Assembly: GCA_022820825.1 (NCBI GenBank)
Contig: JAJEEU010000076.1
Span: forward strand, 1-50,469
Length of the DNA stretch: 50,469 nucleotides
Reading direction: 5' to 3'
DNA from: Vicinamibacteria bacterium
GTDB lineage: Bacteria > Acidobacteriota > Vicinamibacteria > Vicinamibacterales > UBA8438
The notes below the pieces were generated by a model. That model worked only from the letters and a program-made list of their open reading frames with translations, did no database searches and had not been told where the DNA came from. Position 1 is the stretch's first letter. Every line of letters begins with the position of its first letter. Made by a program: the position numbers and the translations under genes. Positions 32,076 through 40,980 of this stretch are shown in pieces.

Positions 32076-32984
32076 ATGCTTGCGCGGCACGCCGGGACGC
32101 TGTGCGCAGCGGTGCTGGGCAGCCTCCTCCCGGCGCTCGATGCCGGCCCCGCCACGGCGCAGGACGCGCCACTCGTTACGGGAGTCCACCACGTGCACAT
32201 GAACGTGGTGGACCCCGACCTGTCCATCGCCTTCTACACGGGCGCCTTCGAATCCACGCGCAGGACAGAGGTGGCCGGGTGGCCCGCCGTGCGCAGCGAG
32301 GACGTTCACCTGTTGTTCGAGCAGGTGACCGAACCCGCGTCGGCGGAGCTCGATTCGCCGCTCTGGCACTTCGGCTGGAACAGCCCCGACCTGGTCGCCG
32401 ACTACGAGCGGATCGCCGCTCTGGGCGTGGAGTTCTTCCGCGTGCCGCCACCCTCCGGGCACATGTACTCACCCGACGGCATCGACGTGGAGATCAGTCC
32501 GTACCGGCCGGGCGGCAGCGGCGGCAGCGGCCCGCGCACGTTCAACCACGTGCACCTGATGAGCGACGCGCCGCTGTGCGCGGCCGAATGGTACGAACGC
32601 ATGCTGGGACTGGAGCGCCTGCCGCCGCTGGGCGGCGGCGATGACCGGCCCGCGGACTGCCGCGTGCCGTTCGGGCCCCGCCGTGATCCGGGCAACCAGA
32701 TCCACCAGCCCAACGCCCGGCTGATGGTGGGCGACATCCTGCTGTTCATCTATCCCAACCAGCGCCCCGCGCGCAGGCTTGTTTCTCCTCGCGGGCGCGT
32801 CCTCGACCATGTCGCGCTGGCGTGCAACGACCTGCCGGCGACGCTGGCGCAGTTGCGGGCGCGCGGCGTCACGGTGCTTGAAGGCATCCACCGCTTCGGC
32901 GACTCCGACATGCGGGCGGCCTTCATCGAAGGGCCCGACCGCCTCGCCATCGAGCTGGTCGAGACCGCAGGCGCGGTGCGATAG
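32076..32984 (+). CDS. Exported protein with two VOC (glyoxalase/dioxygenase-type) domains
   Basis: 302 residues from ATG at 32076 (ten codons inside a possible GTG start at 32046). The signal peptide ends at ATAQ. Four beta-alpha-beta modules are visible: VHHVHMNVVDPDLSIAFYTG, LWHFGWNSPDLVADYERIAA, FNHVHLMSDAPLCAAEWYER and LDHVALACNDLPATLAQLRA, which make two VOC domains. VOC enzymes use a His/Glu-bound metal for isomerase, dioxygenase or resistance functions; candidate ligands are H49, H51, E140, H188 and the late E in AIELVE. Periplasmic export of a VOC protein is uncommon. It lies in the same direction between the Ig-like protein and P7. Confidence 0.82.
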   Translation: MLARHAGTLCAAVLGSLLPALDAGPATAQDAPLVTGVHHVHMNVVDPDLSIAFYTGAFESTRRTEVAGWPAVRSEDVHLLFEQVTEPASAELDSPLWHFGWNSPDLVADYERIAALGVEFFRVPPPSGHMYSPDGIDVEISPYRPGGSGGSGPRTFNHVHLMSDAPLCAAEWYERMLGLERLPPLGGGDDRPADCRVPFGPRRDPGNQIHQPNARLMVGDILLFIYPNQRPARRLVSPRGRVLDHVALACNDLPATLAQLRARGVTVLEGIHRFGDSDMRAAFIEGPDRLAIELVETAGAVR

Positions 32985-33040
32985 AACGGCCGGCCGTGCA
33001 TATGAAGAATGCGGGGTATAGTCATCGCAGGAGGAAGGCC

Positions 33041-34150
33041 ATGGAGAAGAAGAGCCTCTCGAGGAACAGGACGTTCGTCGCGGCGGGCCTGCTAGGCATC
33101 CTGGTGGCCGCCCTGGCATGGTCGGCGGGCCCGGTCTCCGGGCAGGCCGGGGCGCCCTGGCCCGGCCTGGATGTCGACGCCGACTGGACACCGCCCCGGA
33201 CGCCGTGGGGCGTGCCCGACCTGACCGGCATCTGGGACAGCAAGAACACCACGCCGCTGCAGCGGCCGGAGGAATACGCGGACCGCGAATTCCTGACCGA
33301 GGAAGAAGTGGCGGCGCTCAACGGCGAGCGGATCGCCGTGGAGCAGGCCGACGAGGCGCAGGGCCGGGACGTGCGGGCCGAGCGCGGCACGCCGGAGGAC
33401 GTGGAAGGCGCCTACAACAACATCTTCAGCACCTCGATAGGGCAGCGCTACAGCCGGCACCGGCGCACCTCGTTGATCATCGACCCGCCGAACGGGCGGC
33501 TCCCGCCCCTGACGCCCGAAGGCGAGCGGCGCAGCGAGGAGCGCTCGCAGTCACTCGCCGCGCGCGCGGCCGCGCAGGCCGCCGCTGGCGTCGACCTGCC
33601 GTACTTCGTCGATCTGCAGGACCGCTACGACAACCCCGAGGATTCCGGCAACCTGGAGCGCTGCGTGGGCGTTACCCTGCCGTGCACCGGCGGCCTGTGC
33701 GGCATCAGCCGCATCGTCCAGGGTTCGGAGTGGGTCGGCATCTACTACGAGCAGGGCCACGGCGGCGGCGCGTTCCGCCGCATCCCGCTGGACGGGCGGC
33801 CGCACCTGCCGGCGCACATCCGGCAGTGGATGGGCGACTCGGTGGGGCACTGGGAGGGCGACACGCTCGTCGTGGACACGACGAACTTCAGCGACCGGAC
33901 GAGCTACATGGGCGCCCAGGAGAACCTGCACCTGATCGAGCGCTTCACGCTCGTGGCGCCCGACCTGCTCCAGTACCAGATCACCGTCGAGGACGACGAC
34001 GTGTGGACCCGTCCGTGGACCATGGACCTGGCGCTCGTTCGCCTGGACAACGCGCGGAACCTGATCTTCGAGTCGGCCTGCCACGAGGGGAACTACGCCC
34101 TGACCGCGATGCTGGCCGGTGCGCGGATCGACGAGGCGCGGGGCCGCTGA
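33041..34150 (+). CDS. Secreted WEGDTLVV-family protein P7 (function unknown)
   Basis: 369 residues. ATG at 33041 follows AGGAGG by six bases, so upstream in-frame ATGs are not used. The signal peptide ends near PVSGQ. Landmarks: GVPDLTGIWDSKNTTPLQRP, FLTEEEVAALNGER, RRTSLIIDPPNGR, ERCVGVTLPCTGGLCG (first conserved Cys plus an extra nearby pair), IPLDGRPHLP, HWEGDTLVVDTTNFS, LHLIERFTLV and FESACHEGNYAL (second Cys). It groups with P3 and P5 rather than with the WDFRS members. A TATAGT -10-like box lies at 33017. It sits inside the monooxygenase-to-propeller run, so it may be expressed with the PHM- and PAL-like proteins. Confidence 0.87.
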   Translation: MEKKSLSRNRTFVAAGLLGILVAALAWSAGPVSGQAGAPWPGLDVDADWTPPRTPWGVPDLTGIWDSKNTTPLQRPEEYADREFLTEEEVAALNGERIAVEQADEAQGRDVRAERGTPEDVEGAYNNIFSTSIGQRYSRHRRTSLIIDPPNGRLPPLTPEGERRSEERSQSLAARAAAQAAAGVDLPYFVDLQDRYDNPEDSGNLERCVGVTLPCTGGLCGISRIVQGSEWVGIYYEQGHGGGAFRRIPLDGRPHLPAHIRQWMGDSVGHWEGDTLVVDTTNFSDRTSYMGAQENLHLIERFTLVAPDLLQYQITVEDDDVWTRPWTMDLALVRLDNARNLIFESACHEGNYALTAMLAGARIDEARGR

Positions 34151-34200
34151 CGCGGCGTGGGTGACTACGGCCCGCGCGGCAGGACTACGGAGGGTCACGA

Positions 34201-35319
34201 ATGATGCGGAACGTGCAGTCGGGGGTCCCGGCGCCGGCCATGATCGCCGGCGCGGTGTTGCTCGCCGCGACGTACGCGGCCGGCCAGGGCCCGCGCGACA
34301 ATCCGGATGCGACCCCCGCGCAGTTGCTCTCCATCCGGGACACCACGACGATGACCAATCCGTACAGGATGGTCGAGAACTGGCCCACGCTGCGGGCGGG
34401 CCAGACCTGGGGCGCGGCCATCAGTCTTCTGCCGGACGACACCGGCGGCCTGTGGATGCTGTTCCGCTCCGAGCCGCCGCTCAACTACATCGACGCGTCC
34501 GGCCGGGTCAAGAAGAGCATCGGCGAGGGCACGATCGTGACGGCCCACGGCCTCTGCATGGACCACGACGGCAACCTGTGGGCGGGCGACAGCGGCCCGT
34601 TCCGCGACAGTCCGGAGACGCGCGGCCGCGGCTTCCAGATGCACAAGTTCAGCCCCGACGGGGAGCTGCTGCTGAGCCTCGGCAAGGCGGGCGTCTCGCG
34701 GGCGGGCGAGGATACGTTCATCGGTCCGACGGCGTGCGCCGTCGCCGCGAACGGCGACATCATCATCGCCGACGGCCACTGGCCGCGGCCGGCCAGCGGG
34801 CAGCAGGACGGCGACCGCCTGGTGCGGGTGACCAGCGGCGGGGAGTTCATCGAGGCGGTCGGCCGGCAGGGGACCGGGCCCGGCGAGTTCATGGGACCGC
34901 ACGCCCTGGCGTTCGACTCGCAGGGCCGCCTGTTCGTCGCCGACCGCTCGAACAACCGCATCCAGATCCTGGACGAGAACCTCGAATTCATCGACGAGTG
35001 GCGTCATTTCGGCCGTCCGAGCGGCATCACCATCCTCGAGGACGACACGCTGCTCGTATCGGATTCGGAGTCCGGCTGGAACGTCCCGGGACCGGACTCG
35101 GCGCCCGAGGGCGGGGGCCGCGCGGCCCGCAACCCGGGCTGGCAGAACGGGATCCGGATCGGCAGCGCCCGGGACGGCTCCCTGCGCTACTTCATTCCCG
35201 GCACCGTGCCGGAAGGCATGGCGGGCGACGAGCTGGGCAACATCTTTGCCGGACTGACCGCCTTCTGCGACGAGAGTCCCTCCGGCGGCTGTCTGCAGAA
35301 GTGGGTGCCGCGCCGGTAG
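34201..35319 (+). CDS. Exported NHL-repeat propeller, PAL-like (peptidyl-alpha-hydroxyglycine lyase family)
   Basis: 372 residues with a short signal peptide to about residue 29. The six-bladed NHL propeller shows blade motifs AHGLCMDHDGNLWAGDS, GPTACAVAANGDIIIADG, GPHALAFDSQGRLFVADRSN and NRIQILDENLEFIDEW. Blade order and spacing follow the PAL lyase half of peptidylglycine amidating enzyme. H116 (HGL), H234 (PHAL) and R249 (VADR) match PAL catalytic or zinc positions. The PAL tyrosine in its SDGY segment is His (H193), and the last zinc His position seems to be Glu (VPEGM, about 338), so lyase activity is uncertain. It ends the run that starts with the PHM-like monooxygenase. Confidence 0.78.
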   Translation: MMRNVQSGVPAPAMIAGAVLLAATYAAGQGPRDNPDATPAQLLSIRDTTTMTNPYRMVENWPTLRAGQTWGAAISLLPDDTGGLWMLFRSEPPLNYIDASGRVKKSIGEGTIVTAHGLCMDHDGNLWAGDSGPFRDSPETRGRGFQMHKFSPDGELLLSLGKAGVSRAGEDTFIGPTACAVAANGDIIIADGHWPRPASGQQDGDRLVRVTSGGEFIEAVGRQGTGPGEFMGPHALAFDSQGRLFVADRSNNRIQILDENLEFIDEWRHFGRPSGITILEDDTLLVSDSESGWNVPGPDSAPEGGGRAARNPGWQNGIRIGSARDGSLRYFIPGTVPEGMAGDELGNIFAGLTAFCDESPSGGCLQKWVPRR

Positions 35320-35337
35320 CGGATCGAGCCCGAAGGA

Positions 35338-37011
35338 TCAGCGCCCCCGCGGCTCGTCGGATTCCGTGGATTCCTCGCGCGGTTGGCCGCCGCCCTGCTG
35401 CGCGGCGATCGCGGCTTCGATGTCCTCCGGCGGGAGGCCCAGTTGCTCCAGGAACTCGCGCGTGATCTCTTCGTCGCTGCGCGTGTCGATTTCCTTGTTC
35501 TCGAACGCGAAGCGTTCCTGGCCGCGCTGCAGCTCCCACGGCAGCCCGCGCTCCCGTAGCAGGTCCTGCAGCAGCGCCACCGTCCAGGGCCGGATGTTGA
35601 TGTTCGCCACGCGGCCCTCTTCCTCGCCGTTGGCGATCTGCAGCGGCGTATAGCCCCGCTGGTTCTCCACGTGCAGCGCGGCGCCCTCCTCGACCAGCCG
35701 CAGGACGATGTCGTTCGCGCCGCGCCACGCGGCGCCGTGCATCGGGGTGTCGCCGTCGTTGTTGGCGGCGTTGACGTCCCCGCCGAGCTCCAGCGCCACT
35801 TCGAGCGCCTCCAGCGCTTCCGGGTTGGTGCCGCTGTCCTCGTTCGGGTTGAACATCTCCACGCCCGACGCCGCCATGATCGGCGTCGTCCCCCGCTCGT
35901 TGGCCAGGGTGATGTCGGCCCCGTACTCGGCGAGCAGGCGCATCATCGCCGCGTCGGCGCCCTTCGCGGCGACCAGGATCGGCGTGGCGCCCTGCTGCGT
36001 CCAGAATCCGCGGAACCCGTCCACGATAGGCTCCTCGATTCTCGCGTTCACGTCGGCCCCGTGCTCCAGCAGCAACCTGGTGAATTCCAGGCTGCCCAGC
36101 GTGCCGGTCGGTTCCGGATGGGGAAAGAAGCCGATGTTCAGGTTGCGCGTCCGAATCACCTGGTGCAGCGCGGGCCAGCCCTGCCCGGCGGCGTTCGGGT
36201 CGGCGCCCCGTTCGAGCAGGAACGCGGCCAGCTCCCAGTGGGCGTTGGCCGCCGCGATGACTAGCGCGGAGGTGCCGTCCGGCGCGGTCTCGTTCACGTC
36301 CGCGCCGCCAGCGAGCAACGCCTGCACCGCTTGAGCTTGCCCGGCCCGGACCGCGAACAGGAACGGCGTGAACTCGTCCATCCGCTGGACGCGCCGCGTG
36401 TAGGTGCCGCTGCCCGCGGCCGCCTCCGCGGCCGCCGGCCCATGCGACCGGGCGTGCAGATTGGCGCCCGCCGCCAGCAGCGCGCGGATGACATCCGCGT
36501 GCCCCTCGCCCGCGGCCCACATCAGCGCGGTCTGGCCGCGCGTCTCCTCCGCGGCGTTCACGCCCGCGCCGGCGGCAATGAGCGCGGCCACCGACCGCAA
36601 GTTCCCCGCCCGCGCCGCCGACATCAGGACCGTCTCGCCGCCGCGGCGCGCTGTATTCGCGTCGGCGCCGGCTGCCAGCAGGCGCTCGACCACCGCCCCG
36701 TAACCGCGCTCCGCCGCCAGCGCGAGCGGCGTGACGCCGTAACGGTTCGCAGCATCTACCGTCGCGCCGGCGCGCAGCAGGAGATCGGCCGTCTCGAGGT
36801 CGTCGCGGTATGCGGCCCAGTGGAGCGCCGCGGTGCCGTCCGGGAGCCTGACGTCCGGATCCCCGCCACCGTCCAGCAGCTTCTCCACCACCGCCCTGTC
36901 GCCGGCCTTTGCGGCCTCGATCAGCGGCGCCCCCGGCGGCGCCGCGGACACGGCCACGACGGCCAGCAGCGGCGCAATCAAGGCGACGGCCCGCCGGGTT
37001 CTGCCTGTCAT
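35338..37011 (-). CDS. Exported ankyrin-repeat protein
   Basis: 557 residues with a Sec signal (VALIAPLLAVVAVSAAP). About 12 ankyrin repeats fill residues 28-510, with consensus blocks such as DGTAALHWAAYRDDLETADL, YGVTPLALAAERGYGAVVER and DGDTPMHGAAWRGANDIVLR; one is interrupted by an Ala-rich insert near residue 205. The C-terminus is acidic and probably disordered (EESTESDEPRG). Ankyrin repeats bind proteins; an exported one may scaffold periplasmic enzymes. The ATG lies three bases after the DUF1552 stop, so this is the third gene of the DUF1592-DUF1552 operon. It converges with the PAL-like gene. Confidence 0.9.
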   Translation of the reverse strand: MTGRTRRAVALIAPLLAVVAVSAAPPGAPLIEAAKAGDRAVVEKLLDGGGDPDVRLPDGTAALHWAAYRDDLETADLLLRAGATVDAANRYGVTPLALAAERGYGAVVERLLAAGADANTARRGGETVLMSAARAGNLRSVAALIAAGAGVNAAEETRGQTALMWAAGEGHADVIRALLAAGANLHARSHGPAAAEAAAGSGTYTRRVQRMDEFTPFLFAVRAGQAQAVQALLAGGADVNETAPDGTSALVIAAANAHWELAAFLLERGADPNAAGQGWPALHQVIRTRNLNIGFFPHPEPTGTLGSLEFTRLLLEHGADVNARIEEPIVDGFRGFWTQQGATPILVAAKGADAAMMRLLAEYGADITLANERGTTPIMAASGVEMFNPNEDSGTNPEALEALEVALELGGDVNAANNDGDTPMHGAAWRGANDIVLRLVEEGAALHVENQRGYTPLQIANGEEEGRVANINIRPWTVALLQDLLRERGLPWELQRGQERFAFENKEIDTRSDEEITREFLEQLGLPPEDIEAAIAAQQGGGQPREESTESDEPRGR

Positions 37012-37014
37012 CGA

Positions 37015-38361
37015 TCAGACGCCCGTGAGACGGCCCGTGCTGTCGCCGATGCCCTCGACGCCGGCGCCGGCGCCCACCTTGTCCAGGAGGCTGAGGCCGA
37101 GGTTCATGAACGGCGTGTCGAACTTCGCCTTGTGGTGCCGGCCCGTTTCCAGCGTGCCGCCGCCGCCGCCGACCAGGGCGACGGGCAGGTTGTGCGGGAC
37201 GTGCAGGTTGCCGTCGCCGAACGACGCGCCGTAGAGCATGATGACGTTGTCGAGCAGCGTCCCGTCGCCGTCGGGCGTGTTGTGCATCCGCTCCACGAGG
37301 TGCGCGAACAGCCCCATGTGGAACTCGTTGATGCGGGTGTTCTTCTCGACGGCCTCCGCCCGGTTGCCGTGGTGCGAGATGTCGTGGTGCGCCTCGGGTA
37401 CGCCAAGCTCGGTATAGGCCCTGTGGCTCAGCTCCCGCGCGATCTGGAACGTCGACACGCGGGTGATGTCGGCCCGGTAGGCGAGCAGCAGCAGGTCGAA
37501 CATCAGCCGCGCGTGATCCTCGAACACCGGCGGGATGCCCAGCGGCGCATCGGCTTCGATCTCCGGCTCGTCGGCCGCGCGCCGCTCCGTCTGCCGGATG
37601 CGGTGCTCGACGTCGCGAATGGCGTCGAGATACTCGTCCACCGTGCGCCGGTCGGCCGGCGCCAGCTCCGCCTGCAGGCGGGCGAGGTCCTCCGACACGC
37701 CGTCGAGGATGCTGCGGTCGATCGCCAGTTGCGCCTGGCGGGCGGCCTGGTCTCCCGGCTCGCCGAACAGCCGCTCGAACACGACGCGCGGGTTGGTCTC
37801 CATGGGCAGCGGCAGCGTCGCCGTGCGCCACGAGAGCGTGTTGATGTACGCGCAACTGTAGCCGCCCTCGCAGTTGCCGGTCATGAAGTTCGGCTCGAGC
37901 GCGAGTTGCAGCGACGCGAGCGGCGTCTCGCGGCCGAGCGCGTCGGCCGCGAACTGGTCGATGGTCTTGCCGGCCTGGATGTCCGCGCCCTCGGTCCGCT
38001 TGGCGCGCATGCCGTTCAGCCAGCACCCGCTGCCGCGCGAATGCGGGCCGCTGCTGGCGTCGAGCGCATCGCCCGCCGCGTTGGCGAGACCGCTGACGAT
38101 AGTCAGTTGATCGCGGTACGGCGCCAGCGGCGCCAGGATACGGGGCAGGTCGAATCCGCGTCCTTCCGTCCGCGGCAGGAACTCGCGGAGTATCAGCCCG
38201 TTCGGCACGAACACGAAGCCGAGCCGCACCGGCGGCGCGGCGGCGGTGCGGCTCAGGGCCGTCAGCGCCGGCACCATCGCGTCGAGCAACGGCAGCGCGA
38301 GCGTGGCGCCGACTCCGCGGAGAAACGTCCGGCGCGGCAGCGCCAGCTTGTTGATGATCAT
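37015..38361 (-). CDS. DUF1552 protein, Tat-exported
   Basis: 448 residues. The N-terminus MIINKLALPRRTFLRGVGAT has the twin-arginine export signal RRTFLRG. The family core follows: LGFVFVPNGLILREF, TIVSGLANAAGD, HSRGSGCWLNGM, YSCAYINTLSW, the DEYLDAIRDVEHRI helix, and HHDISHHGNRAEAVEKN with LYGASFGDGNLHVPHNLPV. DUF1552 proteins have an alkaline-phosphatase/sulfatase-like fold and accompany DUF1592-type cytochromes; their biochemical role is unknown. It lies 38 bases downstream of the DUF1592 gene and directly upstream of the ankyrin gene. Confidence 0.92.
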   Translation of the reverse strand: MIINKLALPRRTFLRGVGATLALPLLDAMVPALTALSRTAAAPPVRLGFVFVPNGLILREFLPRTEGRGFDLPRILAPLAPYRDQLTIVSGLANAAGDALDASSGPHSRGSGCWLNGMRAKRTEGADIQAGKTIDQFAADALGRETPLASLQLALEPNFMTGNCEGGYSCAYINTLSWRTATLPLPMETNPRVVFERLFGEPGDQAARQAQLAIDRSILDGVSEDLARLQAELAPADRRTVDEYLDAIRDVEHRIRQTERRAADEPEIEADAPLGIPPVFEDHARLMFDLLLLAYRADITRVSTFQIARELSHRAYTELGVPEAHHDISHHGNRAEAVEKNTRINEFHMGLFAHLVERMHNTPDGDGTLLDNVIMLYGASFGDGNLHVPHNLPVALVGGGGGTLETGRHHKAKFDTPFMNLGLSLLDKVGAGAGVEGIGDSTGRLTGV

Positions 38362-38399
38362 TGTTGTCTCCAGGCTGTCTTCATACCACGCGCGTAGGC

Positions 38400-40865
38400 C
38401 TACTGCGCCGCCGGGACCGCCGCCCCGGCGCCGGCTTCCCCGCCGGCCGACCGCCGCATCCGGAACGGAATGCTGCGCGTGATGCCGGCGACCACGTCGG
38501 CCAGCCGGTAGTCCGGCGCCGCGTCCCGCACGATGCGGCGCACGGCCGGCATGTCGTACGGCTCGAGGCCCCGGCCCAGGGCATACGTCAGCAGCTTCTC
38601 GGTGACGTTCGTGACGAACTGATCCGGGCGCGACGCGAGCGCGTTGCGGAACCCGACGACCCCGTCGAAGGCGGTCCCGTCGGGCAGCGTACCCGATGCA
38701 TCGATGGGACGGAACGCATCGTCCACCTCGCGCCAGCGCCCCACGGCGTCGTAGTTCTCCAGCGCGAATCCCGGCGGGTCGATCGCCGCATGGCAGCCCG
38801 CGCAGACCGGGTTGCGGCGGTGCTCGGCAAGCCGCTCGCGGACGGTGTCGGCCTTGCTGTGGTTGCCGACCTCGTCCTCTTCCAGCGCCGGCACGTCGGC
38901 CGGCGGATCCGGCGGCGGCGCACCGAGGATGTTGATCAGGATCCACTTGCCGCGCAGCACGGGCGACGTGCGGTTGGGCCGCGACGTCACGGTCAGCACG
39001 CTGCCGTGGCCCAGCAGTCCGCGGCGGTGCGCGTCGGGAAGGGTCACGCGGCGGAACTGATCGCCGTAGACGCCGGGTATGCCGTAGTGCCGCGCCAGCC
39101 GTTCGTTGGCGAACGTGTAGTCGGCCGTCAGCAGCTCGATGATGCCGCGGTTCTCGCGGAGGACGCTCTCGACGAACAGCTCCGTCTCGCGCCGGAACCC
39201 GAGCCGCACGCCGTCGTCGAAGTTGGGGAACAGCGCCCAGTCCATGTGGATCGCATCCAGGTTGCGGAGCTGCAGCCACTGGCCCGCGAAATTCCGGACC
39301 AGCTCCGTGGACCGGTCGTCGGCCAGCATGCGCCGCACCTGGGCGTCGAACTCGTCCGGCTCGCTCAGTGCGCCGCGCGCGGCCGCGGCGAGCAGCTCGT
39401 CGTCGGGGATGCTGCTCCAGAGGAAGAACGACAGCCGCGAGGCCAGCTCCAGGTCGCTGATGCGGTAGTTCGTGCCCGCGGCGATGCCGTCCGGATCGCG
39501 CTCCACGCGGAACAGGAACTCGGGACTGACCAGGATCCTGCGCAGCGCCGCCTCGATGCCGGTATCGAAATGCCCGCCCGCGGCCCGCCCGGCGTCGAAG
39601 ACGGGCAGGATGGCCTCCACGTCGGCCGCGGTGGTCGGGCGCCGGAACGCGCGCCGCATCAGCCCCGACAGAATCTCGGTCGCGCAGGCCGTTTCGGCGG
39701 CCGCGGAGGGCGGCCTGCAGGTCAGGATCGCCCGCCGGCTCGCCGTCTCGTCCACGCTGGTGCTGCCGAACGGACCGGCAATGGTCACGCGGTCGACGAA
39801 CGGCTGGAAGATCATCTGGCTCGGCTCGCCGACGACGCCGGTCACGTAGTGCGGCTTGAGAAAGCGTTCGATGCGCGCGTCGGCCTCCCGGACGGACGGC
39901 AGCTTCAGGAAGGCGACGCTGATGTCGCGCGTCCCCGCCGTGACCGGCAGCCGCACCCGCCACGTCCGCTCCCCGTGGGGTCGGAATTCGCCCCGCGGCT
40001 CCAGCGTGAACAGCGCCACGCGCTCGCCGTCGATGGCGACCTCCAGCTCGTGCGGATCCGGGAATCCGACGCTGCCGTCGCACTCTCCCTGGATGCGGCA
40101 CAGCAGGTCGATCGCTATCTCGTAGCTGCCGCTGCGCGGAAAGTGGTGCTGCACGAGCAGGCCGCCCCGCGTGCCGAACGGCAGGCCGTCGATGTGCTCG
40201 TACTGCGGCTGGGTCTCGGCGACGCGGTATTCGCTGACGGCGGGCGCCGGCAGCGGGCTGCCCAGCGCCTCACGGCTGATCTTGCGCGCGGCGGCCAGGT
40301 ACTGCTCGAGCTGCGACTGGCTGATGCGCAGCACGCCGGCGATGTTGTCGAAGCCGTAGCCGGCGTCGTCGGTCGGCAGCAGCGCGGCGACGTCGACGTC
40401 GATGGCCAGGAGATCCCGGACGGCGTTGCGGTACTCGGCGCGGTTGAGCCGGTGGAAGGCCTCCTTGCGCCCCGGGTTGGGCGCCGCGGCGGCGGCGCGG
40501 TCGAGCTCCGCCTCGAGCCAGCTCGCCAGCGACTCGCGCGTCGCCTCGTCCGGCCGCCGCCGGCCGGCCGGCGGCATCTGGCCGGTCCGCACCTTGCGGA
40601 CCACCTTCTCGAGCTGCTCGGCGTGCGCGGCGGCGGACGTCAGGTCCAGCGTGTCGAGGGCCAGCCCGGCGTAGCTGTCCTTCATCCGCTCGTTGTGGCA
40701 CCCCACGCAGTAGCGGTCGAGCACCGCGCGCTGCTCCGCGGCGTCCGCCGCCGCCGGCTGGGCCGGGTGCGTCCCGGCGCTGGCGGACATGCCGGCGGCG
40801 GCGATCACGCAGGCCAGCGCAGCGGCGCCGTGCAACCTGGCGGCAAGGCGAACTCCGCCGAACAT
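38400..40865 (-). CDS. DUF1587/1595/1592/1588/1585 multidomain c-type cytochrome
   Basis: 821 residues from ATG at 40865, which starts the signal peptide (AAALACVIAAAGMSASAG). The domain order is the Planctomycete-type cytochrome layout: heme motif CVGCH near residue 54; DUF1587 (LNRAEYRNAVRDLLAIDVDV); an inserted carbohydrate-binding-like sandwich (VQHHFPRSGSYEIAIDLL); DUF1595 (LMRRAFRRPTTAADVEAILP); DUF1592 (ELASRLSFFLWSSIPDDELL); DUF1588 (RRGLLGHGSVLTVTSRPNRT); a second heme motif CAGCH; and DUF1585 (TEKLLTYALGRGLEPYDMPA). These large periplasmic cytochromes are thought to act in polymer or small-molecule oxidation, but no activity is established. It heads the operon DUF1592-DUF1552-ankyrin. 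Confidence 0.93.
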   Translation of the reverse strand: MFGGVRLAARLHGAAALACVIAAAGMSASAGTHPAQPAAADAAEQRAVLDRYCVGCHNERMKDSYAGLALDTLDLTSAAAHAEQLEKVVRKVRTGQMPPAGRRRPDEATRESLASWLEAELDRAAAAAPNPGRKEAFHRLNRAEYRNAVRDLLAIDVDVAALLPTDDAGYGFDNIAGVLRISQSQLEQYLAAARKISREALGSPLPAPAVSEYRVAETQPQYEHIDGLPFGTRGGLLVQHHFPRSGSYEIAIDLLCRIQGECDGSVGFPDPHELEVAIDGERVALFTLEPRGEFRPHGERTWRVRLPVTAGTRDISVAFLKLPSVREADARIERFLKPHYVTGVVGEPSQMIFQPFVDRVTIAGPFGSTSVDETASRRAILTCRPPSAAAETACATEILSGLMRRAFRRPTTAADVEAILPVFDAGRAAGGHFDTGIEAALRRILVSPEFLFRVERDPDGIAAGTNYRISDLELASRLSFFLWSSIPDDELLAAAARGALSEPDEFDAQVRRMLADDRSTELVRNFAGQWLQLRNLDAIHMDWALFPNFDDGVRLGFRRETELFVESVLRENRGIIELLTADYTFANERLARHYGIPGVYGDQFRRVTLPDAHRRGLLGHGSVLTVTSRPNRTSPVLRGKWILINILGAPPPDPPADVPALEEDEVGNHSKADTVRERLAEHRRNPVCAGCHAAIDPPGFALENYDAVGRWREVDDAFRPIDASGTLPDGTAFDGVVGFRNALASRPDQFVTNVTEKLLTYALGRGLEPYDMPAVRRIVRDAAPDYRLADVVAGITRSIPFRMRRSAGGEAGAGAAVPAAQ

Positions 40866-40980
40866 ACGACGAAGCCTATCACCCTCGCGTGGACGTGTCC
40901 CTGCAAATCGAGGCCGCGCGGCGGTCCGCGGCGCAAGACCCTTGCGCGAAGGCACGGCCGTACGGCAGACCACCCCGCGC

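Noticed and set aside
37015..40101. A 1028-codon frame covering DUF1552 and running antisense-free through the DUF1592 gene
   Set aside because: Only the part from 38361 downward carries DUF1552 motifs and a Tat signal; the rest is an out-of-frame shadow of DUF1592.
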